Origin: Variibacter sp.
Lineage (GTDB): Bacteria > Pseudomonadota > Alphaproteobacteria > Rhizobiales > Xanthobacteraceae
Direction: 5' to 3'
Assembly: GCA_019689555.1 (NCBI GenBank)
Contig: JADGHE010000007.1
Span: forward strand, 1 to 64,000
DNA: 64,000 nt
The position numbers and the translations under genes are program-made. Below, in pieces: positions 53,413-60,971 of the stretch. The notes beneath the pieces are model-generated. The model saw nothing but the letters and a program-made list of their open reading frames with translations, ran no database searches and was not told the origin of the DNA. Within the stretch, counting starts at the first letter, position 1. Each line of letters opens with the position of its first letter.

Positions 53413-54519
53413 TCACGCCTCCAGCATCGCGGACTCGCGAGAGGTTGACGGCTGCCGCGCCCCATCCAGCGCCGCCAGCAACTCGTCCACACGCCGCGCC
53501 GAAGTGTGCGCGGCGAGCACCCGCGCCCGGGCCGCAGCGCCGATGCGTCGCAGCTCGGCCTCGTCGCGATCGAGCGCCGCCATCACGTCGGCGCCGCTCT
53601 GCGCGATCAGAATCTCCTCGCCCGGCGCAAAGAACGCCTCGAGCCCCTCCCAGCGGTCGGAGACGATCGCGGCGCCGCAGGCGGCGGCCTCAAACAGCCG
53701 GCCGGACGGGCACCAGCCGCGGCGAGCCATCTGCGCACGGGTCACGTTCAGCGTCATGCGGCCCGACGCATAGAAGGCTGGGTGCTCGTGGGGCGGCAGA
53801 TGCCGCACGAAATGGATGTTGGCCGTCCACGGAAATTCGTGCGGATATTGGGCGCCGCCTATGAGGAAGCGGCGATCCGGCTGCCGGCGCGCCGGCTCGA
53901 CGAAGAGCTCCTCGAGCGCCCGCTGCCGGTCCGCCGCGAACGTGCCGAGATAGGACAGGTCGGCGCGATAATGCGGGGCGGGAGTGGCGGGCCGGTGCAC
54001 GTCCGGATCGACATGGCCGTAAAGCGGCAGAACCCGCCGCGCGCCGAACCTGTCGCGCAGCTCGTCGAGGACTGCGCCGCCCGTATAGCTGAGGACGAGG
54101 TCAAAGCCGGACAGCCCTTCCTTGCCGATATAGGTCAGCGTCTCGCCTTGCCTAAGCCGCGACAAGGTGACGGGCGTATCGAGATCATAGAAGACGGCGA
54201 TCGCGCGCGGCGCGGATCGCACCAGATCGCTCGCGGCTATTCCATCGGGGCAGTACGAGGTCACGATCGCCACGTCCGCATCCGCCACGTCCCGCTCTGC
54301 GCGGCGCCGCAAATCCTCGTCCCATTCGGCGTAGAGCACGAGATCGCCGCCCGGCAGCGCGTAGAGGTCGCGCGCGCCCGCGTAATAGGGCACATCACGC
54401 TCATAAAAGACGACCCAGTGCCCGCGCGCCGCGAGGGCGCGGCACAGCCCGAGCCACAGCGTGGAGTGGCCGTTGCCCCACGACGAGCTGATGGTCAGTC
54501 CGAAAACGACGACCTTCAT
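53413..54519 (-). CDS. CgeB-like glycosyltransferase (4), paralogue of copy 1
   Basis: 368 residues. MKVVVFGLTISSSWGNGHST, VFYERDVPYYAGARDL, VFYDLDTPVTLSRLRQGETL, ADLSYLGTFAADRQRALEEL, PSGRLFEAAACGAAIVSDRW, FFAPGEEILIAQSG. The same motifs occur in the same order in the gene at 41584-42705. ATG 54519 overlaps the stop of the decayed phosphatase gene (ATGA), which shows the intact ancestor was part of the same coupled block. Confidence 0.88.
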   Translation of the reverse strand: MKVVVFGLTISSSWGNGHSTLWLGLCRALAARGHWVVFYERDVPYYAGARDLYALPGGDLVLYAEWDEDLRRRAERDVADADVAIVTSYCPDGIAASDLVRSAPRAIAVFYDLDTPVTLSRLRQGETLTYIGKEGLSGFDLVLSYTGGAVLDELRDRFGARRVLPLYGHVDPDVHRPATPAPHYRADLSYLGTFAADRQRALEELFVEPARRQPDRRFLIGGAQYPHEFPWTANIHFVRHLPPHEHPAFYASGRMTLNVTRAQMARRGWCPSGRLFEAAACGAAIVSDRWEGLEAFFAPGEEILIAQSGADVMAALDRDEAELRRIGAAARARVLAAHTSARRVDELLAALDGARQPSTSRESAMLEA

Positions 54520-54751
54520 GCGCCGACCTGCTCGTTGAGACTCAAGGCCCTGCAGCCCCGGTCGCCCATGGCGAGCCTGCTGACGCTCGCGACGCCGACC
54601 TCGATGCGGTCGCTTCGCGCGACAGCCGTTCCGTGAGGCGGGGGGCCTGCCGCCTGCCCTCCCCGCTCAGCATCACGCCGCTCGCCCTGCCGACGAGCAC
54701 TCCATCGGCCGCATGGGCAGCGTGCCTCACGAGAAAGAACGTGGTGGTCAC
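54516..54751 (-). pseudogene. Histidine phosphatase gene with internal deletion
   Basis: From GTG 54751 the frame encodes VTTTFFLVRHAAHAADGVLV followed by GEGRRQAPRLTERLSREA, the N-terminal quarter of a histidine phosphatase with the RHA motif. From about 54612 a different frame reads DRIEVGVASVSRLAMGDRG, then CRALSLNEQVGA and a stop, which is the usual C-terminus (SLNE). The total of 236 bp is not a multiple of three, and the second catalytic His region is gone. It must be inactive. Its stop still overlaps the glycosyltransferase ATG, so the deletion left the operon ends untouched. Assembly loss of about 350-400 bp is the alternative explanation. Confidence 0.72.
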
Positions 54752-54768
54752 GGCCGGCCGATCTCCCG

Positions 54769-55863
54769 TCAATGGCCGCGCTGGATGAACCGGATCGTTC
54801 TCGCGCGCGCCTCGTCGTCGGTGAACTGCCGCGGCGGCGATTTCATGAAGTAGCTCGAAGGTCCGATCAGCGCGCCGCCGATGCCGCGATCGAGCGCGAG
54901 CTTCGCGCAGCGCACTGCGTCGATGACCACGCCGGCCGAGTTCGGCGAATCCCAGACTTCGAGCTTGAGCTCGAGATGGAGCGGAACGCCCCCGAACGTC
55001 GTGCCTTCCATGCGGATGTAGGCGATCTTGCGGTCGCCCAGCCACGGCACGAAATCGCTCGGGCCTATGTGCACGTCTTCCGGCGGCAGCGGCACGTCGA
55101 GCTGGCAGACGACCGCCTGCGTCTTCGAGACCTTCTTGGAGTCGAGCCGTTCGCGCTCCAGCATGTTCTGGAAATCGGTGTTGCCGCCGATGTTGAGCTG
55201 AAAGGTGCGATCGAGGCGGACGCCGCGATCGCGGAACAGACTGGCGAGCACGCGGTGCACGATCGTTGCGCCCACCTGGCTCTTGATGTCGTCCCCGATG
55301 ATCGGCAGCTTCCGCTCCGTGAACCGCTGCTGCCATTCGGGGCTGGAGGCGATGAACACGGGGATGCAGTTGACGAAAGCGCATCCGGCCTCGAGCGCGC
55401 GCTCCGCGTACCACTCGCTCGCCCGATGCGAGCCGACCGGCAGATAGGAGACGAGCACATCCGTGCGCGTCTGCTGCAGAATGGCGCTGACGTCGGCCAC
55501 GGGCTCCGGCGACTCTTCGATCTTATGGCGCACGTAGCGGCCAAGTCCGTCGAGCGTCGGGCCGCGCTCGACCCGCACACCGGTCGGCGGAGGTCGGAAG
55601 AATCTGTGCGTATTGTTGGGCGAAACGAAAATAGCGTCCGCCACGTCGTGGCCGACCTTGGCCGCGTCCACATCGAAAGCGGCGGAGATCTTGATGTCGC
55701 CGACGTGGTAGTTGCCGATCTCGATGTTCATGAGGCCCGGCACGGGCGCGTTGGTGTTGGTGCCGGCGTAGTAGGAAATTCCCTGGACCAAGGACGAGGC
55801 GCAGTTTCCGACGCCCACGATTCCAACGCGCACTTTGCGTGCGCGAAGCGTCGACGATTCCAT
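54769..55863 (-). CDS. ino1: Inositol-3-phosphate synthase
   Basis: 364 residues. NAD-dependent cyclase turning glucose-6-P into inositol-3-P. Rossmann motif [19 protein letters not shown] (about 11-29), [110 protein letters not shown]: the prokaryotic INO1 pattern. ATG 55863 is preferred over a longer frame. First gene of the glycan locus, 17 bp before the decayed phosphatase start. It points to an inositol-containing product or head group. Confidence 0.95.
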   Translation of the reverse strand: MESSTLRARKVRVGIVGVGNCASSLVQGISYYAGTNTNAPVPGLMNIEIGNYHVGDIKISAAFDVDAAKVGHDVADAIFVSPNNTHRFFRPPPTGVRVERGPTLDGLGRYVRHKIEESPEPVADVSAILQQTRTDVLVSYLPVGSHRASEWYAERALEAGCAFVNCIPVFIASSPEWQQRFTERKLPIIGDDIKSQVGATIVHRVLASLFRDRGVRLDRTFQLNIGGNTDFQNMLERERLDSKKVSKTQAVVCQLDVPLPPEDVHIGPSDFVPWLGDRKIAYIRMEGTTFGGVPLHLELKLEVWDSPNSAGVVIDAVRCAKLALDRGIGGALIGPSSYFMKSPPRQFTDDEARARTIRFIQRGH

Positions 55864-56203
55864 GGCAACGTCCCTAACGTCCCGCCTGGAAGGTAACGGC
55901 ACGCGAACGCTGCGCCGAATGGTTGGTTCCCCCGCCGCCGCTGCATTTCACGCGACACGGTCTGTTTGCCGACGTTTCTCCTTTCGCAGGAGCTGTGTCG
56001 GAAGGCGGACACGCGCGGAACGCGGAAAGCCTCTCGCTCGGCCGCGCCCGGCGGGCCCTCCGCGGTCAACACGCGCGTTCCGACCGGGCGAGCGCGGAAC
56101 GGTCTGCCGCCGGCCCGCGTTGGTTCGCTGCCGGCGCGTCGAGGCAAGGCTGCCGGCGCGCGGCGCCCTTCCCTTCAGGCCCGATCGCATTGCGAGGAGC
56201 CCC
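55864..56203. other. 340-bp divergent gap, ino1 / crp-like gene
   Basis: Holds both promoters. No clear -35/-10 pair or long palindrome was found. GGAGGAGCCCC-type ribosome site only on the right (GCGAGGAGCCCC before 56204). Frames on either strand are Arg/Ala-rich and unsupported. Confidence 0.4.
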
Positions 56204-56980
56204 ATGGCGTACCGAAACCGCTTTCTCGCGCGCCTGTCGAGCCATGAGCGCGCCCACTTCCGACCTCATCTCGTGGAGGTCAGTCTCAAGCCCGGCCAGA
56301 CCCTGATGCGTCAGTGGGAGTCGATCGAGCAGATCTATTTCCCGCACACATGCGTGGTCGCGCTGGCTGCGGCTCAGCAGGCCGATCAAGCCGTCCTGGT
56401 GGGGCTCACCGGACCCGAAGGCGTGATCGGCGGCGCCGCCGCGCTCGGAATTTCCGAGTCGATCAGCGACGCCACGGTGCGCATCGCGGGCGCGGCCTCG
56501 CGCATCAGCGTGGAGAAATTCTGCGCCGGCATGCGGCAGACCGGAGACCGCCTGCGGGAGGACCTCGCCCGGCGGGAACTGCTCTGCCAATTCCAGGCGC
56601 AACAGGCCGCGGCCGCCAACGCGCTGCGCTCGGCCGAAGCGCGCGTTTGCCGCCTGGTGTTGGAACTTGCCGACAGGGTCGAACAGCCGCGCATCGCCAT
56701 CACGCAGACGGCGCTGGCCGCCATGCTCGGCTTGCAGCGGACCACGGTGACGCTCATGCTGTCGCGGCTGCAGAAGGCCGGCGCGCTGTGGTGCGGACGC
56801 GGCCATTTTCGCATCCTCGACCGGGGCGAGATCGAGCACCGCTCCTGCGGGTGCTACGCGCGCATGATCGAAGGCTTCACCCATATTCTCGGCGGCCAAA
56901 CGGCGGGTCGCGGCGCGGACCTCGAAAACGCCTTCGAGCGGGAGTTGCGCCTCGAATCCTTCGCCGCGCCGTCGTCGTAA
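56204..56980 (+). CDS. Crp/Fnr-family transcriptional regulator
   Basis: 258 residues. Cyclic-nucleotide-binding-like N-terminal domain (about 10-130; LKPGQTLMRQWESIEQIYFP, LVGLTGPEGVIGGAAALGIS) and C-terminal winged helix (about 150-220; ITQTALAAMLGLQRTTVTLM, LSRLQKAGALWCGRGHFRIL). No Fnr-type N-terminal Cys cluster. ATG 56204 with GAGGAG upstream; in-frame extension to 55835 is unlikely. Divergent from the glycan locus, so it may regulate it (position only). Confidence 0.88.
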   Translation: MAYRNRFLARLSSHERAHFRPHLVEVSLKPGQTLMRQWESIEQIYFPHTCVVALAAAQQADQAVLVGLTGPEGVIGGAAALGISESISDATVRIAGAASRISVEKFCAGMRQTGDRLREDLARRELLCQFQAQQAAAANALRSAEARVCRLVLELADRVEQPRIAITQTALAAMLGLQRTTVTLMLSRLQKAGALWCGRGHFRILDRGEIEHRSCGCYARMIEGFTHILGGQTAGRGADLENAFERELRLESFAAPSS

Positions 56981-57058
56981 GCCCGACGGCGGGCGGAACG
57001 GACCCGTCGCCTGGCCGGCCGCCGGACCCGCGCGGGCGCGCCGTCGCGGCGCCATGCG

Positions 57059-57355
57059 TCATCGGCCGCTTCGCCGCGCCGTCTCCTTGTCGATGAACTT
57101 GTGGAAGCGGCTCATTTGCCCGTCGGCCGTCCGCTCCTGGTAGAGAAAGACCAGGTTTTCGCGATCGAGCTTGCTGAAGAAGGCGCTCCAACTCGTGCGT
57201 TGCAGGCGCTCGTCAGGCGGATCGAAGTCAATGCGCAGAAGACCCGCTCCCTCGTTCTCGCCCGCGGTGCCGGCCACGGTCGCCGGATAGCCGTTCCGCT
57301 CCTCCGCCCAACGCTGGATGACGTCGTGATCCGTGGTCTGTCGAGCCTCGCTCAT
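57059..57355 (-). CDS. Small conserved hypothetical protein
   Basis: 98 residues, soluble. TTDHDVIQRWAEERNGYPAT, VAGTAGENEGAGLLRIDFDP, WSAFFSKLDRENLVFLYQER, SRFHKFIDKE. Similar short proteins with a D-H-D-x-I-x-x-W-A-E-x-R opening and F-x-F-L-Y-Q-type end are common, uncharacterised, in Rhizobiales (recollection). ATG 57355 behind AAGGAGG. Function unknown; it lies beside a DUF3008 gene that is often stress-linked. Confidence 0.75.
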   Translation of the reverse strand: MSEARQTTDHDVIQRWAEERNGYPATVAGTAGENEGAGLLRIDFDPPDERLQRTSWSAFFSKLDRENLVFLYQERTADGQMSRFHKFIDKETARRSGR

Positions 57356-57754
57356 GGGGGCCTCCTTGATGTTCGAAGCGGCCGTGCGCGCGTTCAGCCT
57401 TTCAGCTAGGAGCCGTCGACGCCGCCTGCCAGCGCCTCGGCCTCCCGGGGCGCGCAGCGATCCGAGAAACGTGTGAGCTCCGACATTGCTGCCGCGCAGC
57501 CAACGCGTCTTAACGGGCGCAATGGCGGCCATCAGACCCATCCCAGATGCGCAGAAGGATCGCGCGCCGTCGCTCCGCCATCCTGGGCCAGCAAATTCGG
57601 GCCCGGAACGCGCACCGAAAGGGCGCACGGCGCCCGCGACCCCTTGAAACCTTCACACGGGTCCTCCGTTGAAGGGAGGGAAAGACGCCGCGGCGCGTGC
57701 GGAATGCCCAAGGGACGAAACGGCGAGCGCGGCCCAAGCGGTGCGAGGTCTCAC
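57356..57754. other. 399-bp divergent gap
   Basis: Between the small hypothetical gene (-) and the DUF3008 gene (+). Contains a GGAAC at about 57606 but no CGTT at the spacing of a general-stress (EcfG) promoter. No RNA gene or long hairpin seen. Confidence 0.4.
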
Positions 57755-57943
57755 ATGCCAGCGAAATCGAAAGCGCAGCAAATGGCCGCCGGCGCTGCCT
57801 TGGCGGCAAAGCGCGGTGAAAAGAAGGCGAGCGAGCTCAAGGGCGCCTCGAAATCAATGTACAAGTCCATGAGCGAGCGCGAGCTTCACGACATGGCCGC
57901 GACCAAGCGCAAGGGCAAGCCGGCTCGCAAGTCGCAGTCGTGA
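57755..57943 (+). CDS. DUF3008-family small basic protein
   Basis: 62 residues: MPAKSKAQQMAAGAALAAKR, KGASKSMYKSMSERELHDMA, ATKRKGKPARKSQS. This is the DUF3008 pattern, a small Lys-rich protein found widely in alphaproteobacteria, function unknown. Start ATG 57755; a longer in-frame opening has no family support. No TM. Confidence 0.88.
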   Translation: MPAKSKAQQMAAGAALAAKRGEKKASELKGASKSMYKSMSERELHDMAATKRKGKPARKSQS

Positions 57944-58249
57944 GCCTGTAGCGCCCGCAGCACTTTCACGATGAAGCGCGACCGCGCCGCCCCCTCCGGC
58001 GGCGCGGAAGGACGATGGTATGAGCTCGATGACGCCGGCCCCCTTTACGCCTTCGTTTCTTGCCCTAGCCTTATTCGCCCGCCGCGCCGCCCTCTCGGCC
58101 AGCCCGAACGTTCCGGCGGGGCAGGACCGCTCCTGCCCCCGCGCCGCCGCCCGCCGCACTGCCGCCGGCCGCGATACGCACCGCCGCCTTGCGAGCCGAG
58201 CGCACGCCAGATCGCACGCAATGAATCGCGTCACAGGAGGGAAGGACCG
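57944..58249. other. 306-bp gap, no supported gene
   Basis: One 101-codon frame (58020-58325) is open but is Arg/Ala/Pro-rich and overlaps the next gene out of frame, so I treat it as chance. The right end has AGGAGGGAAGGACCG, the ribosome site of the next gene. Confidence 0.4.
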
Positions 58250-58666
58250 ATGGCTCTCGAAGAGGCTTTCACGCGCATTTCCAACGAGATCGCCCGCGCA
58301 GCCGGAAACGCCGCAAGCTTCGTGATCTGTTGTGGCATCGTCGTCCTGTGGGCGGCGTCGGGGCCGTTGTTCGGATATTCCGACACGTGGCAGCTCATCA
58401 TCAACACCGGCACGACGATCGTCACGTTTCTGATGGTGTTCCTGATCCAGAACACACAGAACCGCGACGGCGCAGCCATTCAAGCCAAGCTCGACGAACT
58501 GATCCGGGTCAGCGTGGCCTCCAACGCCTTCATCGGAATCGAGCACCTGCCGCAGCACGAGGTCGATGCCTTCCGGAAGCGCTGCGAGGAGGCGGCACGG
58601 GAGGCGGACGCGGCCTTGAGGGGCGCGGCCGCGAAGGCGAAGACGGCCGCGGACAAGTCGGTTTAG
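58250..58666 (+). CDS. Low-affinity iron permease-like small membrane protein
   Basis: 138 residues. Two TM helices (about 22-40 and 47-68): AASFVICCGIVVLWAASGPL and IVTFLMVFLIQNTQNRDGAA. The FLIQNTQNRD motif after the second helix is the hallmark of the Fet4-like COG5478 family. The C-terminal tail (80-138) is helical and charged. Named for weak iron transport, but bacterial members are hardly studied and two helices alone make transport uncertain. Confidence 0.87.
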   Translation: MALEEAFTRISNEIARAAGNAASFVICCGIVVLWAASGPLFGYSDTWQLIINTGTTIVTFLMVFLIQNTQNRDGAAIQAKLDELIRVSVASNAFIGIEHLPQHEVDAFRKRCEEAAREADAALRGAAAKAKTAADKSV

Positions 58667-58789
58667 ACTTCCGGGCGACGGCAACCTCACTTCCGGCCGT
58701 CCCTCGGATCAGGGGCGCCGTTCCGGCCGAACGCCCCCCGGTGACAGGGCGCTCTGGCGTCGCTAATGTAAAATCGGTAGGAAGTGGGC

Positions 58790-59206
58790 ATGTTTCGGGC
58801 CTTTGCCAGACCGATTCGCCGAGTCGTTGGGTTCGCGCTCGCGTTGACGTATTTCGTATGCGTCGTCGGCTCCGCCATGGCGCTGGGGCTGGGCGACGCC
58901 GTGGCGGCGGCCCGCTGCCTTACCCACGGCGATCACGTGGCGGAGAGCGTCCACGTCCATGCCGACGGGGCCGCGCACGCCCACGCGCAGCACCATCCGG
59001 GCACGATCAAGGCGGATGACGAGCACAAGCACATGCCCGGGCAATGCTGCGGCTTGCTCTGCCTGCACGCGACCATTCCTGACGTGAGCGCATCCGTTGC
59101 GCCCATGCCTCTCGCCTCCGCGTTGACGCCCAAGCCGGCGGACGCGCTCCAGCCGCTCCGGCCGGACCGGATCGACCGACCGCCCATCGCCCTCGTGTCC
59201 ATGTGA
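58790..59206 (+). CDS. Histidine-rich exported hypothetical protein, copper-operon leader gene
   Basis: 138 residues. N-terminal hydrophobic segment (about 13-35) is a signal or anchor. The next stretch is His-rich (LTHGDHVAESVHVHADGAAH, AHAQHHPG, DEHKHMPGQCCGLLCLHATI) and includes a Cys pair. Such DUF2946-like proteins occur at the head of copper resistance operons. Likely a periplasmic or membrane metal-binding or sensing protein (inference). ATG 58790 behind GGTAGGAAG; GTG 58784 is alternative. Confidence 0.75.
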   Translation: MFRAFARPIRRVVGFALALTYFVCVVGSAMALGLGDAVAAARCLTHGDHVAESVHVHADGAAHAHAQHHPGTIKADDEHKHMPGQCCGLLCLHATIPDVSASVAPMPLASALTPKPADALQPLRPDRIDRPPIALVSM

Positions 59207-59260
59207 GTCCGCGAGCGGCCGAGGCCGCTTGTCCATCACTTCACAGACACGAGGAGATTC

Positions 59261-59542
59261 ATGTCCGAACGTCTTCGGGCGACGTCCGCCGCCTGTGAGC
59301 GGACGCGAACGCCGCTGCCCCGAAACGGCCGCGCGTTCGCCGTCATCATCCTTGCCGCAGGCCTGGCCGGCTGCGAGACAGCGCCGCCTGCGCCGATCGC
59401 GGGACCCGATCCTTCCGATCCGAACGTGCGAACGGGTGCCGTCTCCTACACTTCCACGATCGCGCCCTATATGCGCCTGCGGCCGGCTGAGCCGGGGGAG
59501 TGGCGCGAGCGCAACGAACAAGTGACGCCGAGGCGGCCATGA
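59261..59542 (+). CDS. Small lipoprotein of copper operon
   Basis: 93 residues. Signal-type helix with a lipobox ending LAGC (Cys about 38), then PPAPIAGPDPSDPNVRTGAV and YTSTIAPYMRLRPAEPGEWR. Probably acylated and anchored in a membrane facing the periplasm. The same short protein precedes TolC-like genes in related copper loci (recollection). Overlaps the next gene by 4 bp. Confidence 0.75.
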   Translation: MSERLRATSAACERTRTPLPRNGRAFAVIILAAGLAGCETAPPAPIAGPDPSDPNVRTGAVSYTSTIAPYMRLRPAEPGEWRERNEQVTPRRP

Positions 59543-60957
59543 CGCGACGGTTGGTTTTTGCGTGCGGGCTCGCCCTCTCACTCACGGGCTGCCAGACATT
59601 TTCGCCGGATCGCGGCATGAGCGTCGTCGCGGCGATCGCCGGCCGGGAGATCGGCAAGGACGTCGCAGCGCTGCGCACCGAGGAGGAGGCGGAGGCGGCG
59701 CGCGCCCGCGTCGTCGCGCTGCTGCGCCGCCCCTTGACCGCCGACGCCGCGGTGCAGATCGCGCTTCTCAACAATCGCGGCCTGCAGGCCGCCTACAGCG
59801 AACTGGGCCTCGCGGAGGCCGCGATGGTGCAGGCCAGCCTGCCGCCCAGCCCCGGCTTGTCGATCGAACGCCTGGCCGGCCCCACGGAAATCGAGCTCGA
59901 AAAGCGGATCGTCGGAAACATCCTTGCGCTCGCGACGACGCCGCTTCGCGCCGAGATCGCCGCCGACCGTTTCCGCCAGGCGCAGTTGCGCGCGGCCGAG
60001 GAGACGATGCGGCTCGCCGCCGAGACCCGCCGCGCCTTCTACCGCGCCGTCGCGCAGCGCCAGCTCGTCGGCATGCTGACCCAGGCCAAGTCCGCGGCCG
60101 AAACGGCCGCGAAGCTCTCGCACCGGCTTGGCGAGACCGGCGCCATCAACAAGCTCGACCAGGCGCGCGAGCAGGTCTTCTACGCCGAAATGACCGCGCA
60201 GCTTGCGATCGCGCGGCAGCGCGCAGCGAGCGAGCGTGAAAGACTAATTCGCCTGATGGGTCTCTGGGGCGCTGACCTCGATTTCCGGTTGCCCGATGCG
60301 CTGCCTGCGCTGCCGCGCCGCCCGCGCGCCGCGCCGGACGCCGAACGCGAAGCGGTGCAGCGCCGGATAGACCTGCAGATCGCGCGCCTCGAGCTCGAGG
60401 CTCTGCGCAAGTCCTACGGACTGACCCAGACGACCCGCTTCGTGAACCTGCTCGAGCTTTCGGGCATCGGCCGCACAAGGCGCGAGCGGGCGACCGACGA
60501 ACGCATCCGCGATCGCGGCTTCGAGGTCGAGCTGCAAATTCCCATTTTCGATTTCGGGGAGGCGCGGGCGCGCCAGGCGGCCGACGCCTATATGCAGGCC
60601 GTCCATCGGCTCGCAGAGCGGGCCGTGAACGTCCGCTCCGAGGCGCGCGCGGCCTATCGACTTTATCGCTCGAGCTACGACATCGCGAGCCATTACCAGC
60701 GCGAAATCCTACCGCTGCGCAAGATCATCTCGGACGAAACCCTGCTTCGCTACAACGCCATGCAGATCGACGTCTTCGCGCTGCTTGCGGAGGCGCGCCA
60801 GCGCATCGGCGCCGCGATCGCGGCCATCGAGGCGCAACGCGATTTCTGGCTCGCCGCGGTCGATCTTGATGCGGCCATCGTCGGCGGCGGCGTCGGCGGC
60901 GGGGCCGAGCGGCCGCAAGCCGCCTTGGCGCCGGCCGGCGAAGCCGGCGGACATTGA
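59539..60957 (+). CDS. TolC-family outer membrane efflux lipoprotein (CusC-like)
   Basis: 472 residues. Lipobox LTGC (Cys18), then the TolC repeat layout of long helices: ADAAVQIALLNNRGLQAAYS, LAEAAMVQASLPPSPGLSIE, LKISDETLLRYNAMQIDVFA-type second repeat (KIISDETLLRYNAMQIDVFA). Exit duct spanning periplasm and outer membrane, as in CusC; here no RND pump or adaptor gene is next to it, so it may work with distant partners or in a CopB-like role. Couples to the lipoprotein by ATGA. Confidence 0.9.
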   Translation: MTRRLVFACGLALSLTGCQTFSPDRGMSVVAAIAGREIGKDVAALRTEEEAEAARARVVALLRRPLTADAAVQIALLNNRGLQAAYSELGLAEAAMVQASLPPSPGLSIERLAGPTEIELEKRIVGNILALATTPLRAEIAADRFRQAQLRAAEETMRLAAETRRAFYRAVAQRQLVGMLTQAKSAAETAAKLSHRLGETGAINKLDQAREQVFYAEMTAQLAIARQRAASERERLIRLMGLWGADLDFRLPDALPALPRRPRAAPDAEREAVQRRIDLQIARLELEALRKSYGLTQTTRFVNLLELSGIGRTRRERATDERIRDRGFEVELQIPIFDFGEARARQAADAYMQAVHRLAERAVNVRSEARAAYRLYRSSYDIASHYQREILPLRKIISDETLLRYNAMQIDVFALLAEARQRIGAAIAAIEAQRDFWLAAVDLDAAIVGGGVGGGAERPQAALAPAGEAGGH

Positions 60958-60971
60958 AAAAGGAGGCTGCG

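Noticed and set aside
57600-57670. EcfG-type general stress promoter (GGAAC ... CGTT) before the DUF3008 gene
   Set aside because: GGAAC is present but no GTT-type -10 lies at 16-18 bp; spacing does not fit.
58020-58325. Possible 101-residue protein
   Set aside because: Overlaps the iron-permease-like gene out of frame, has no motif and no family resemblance.
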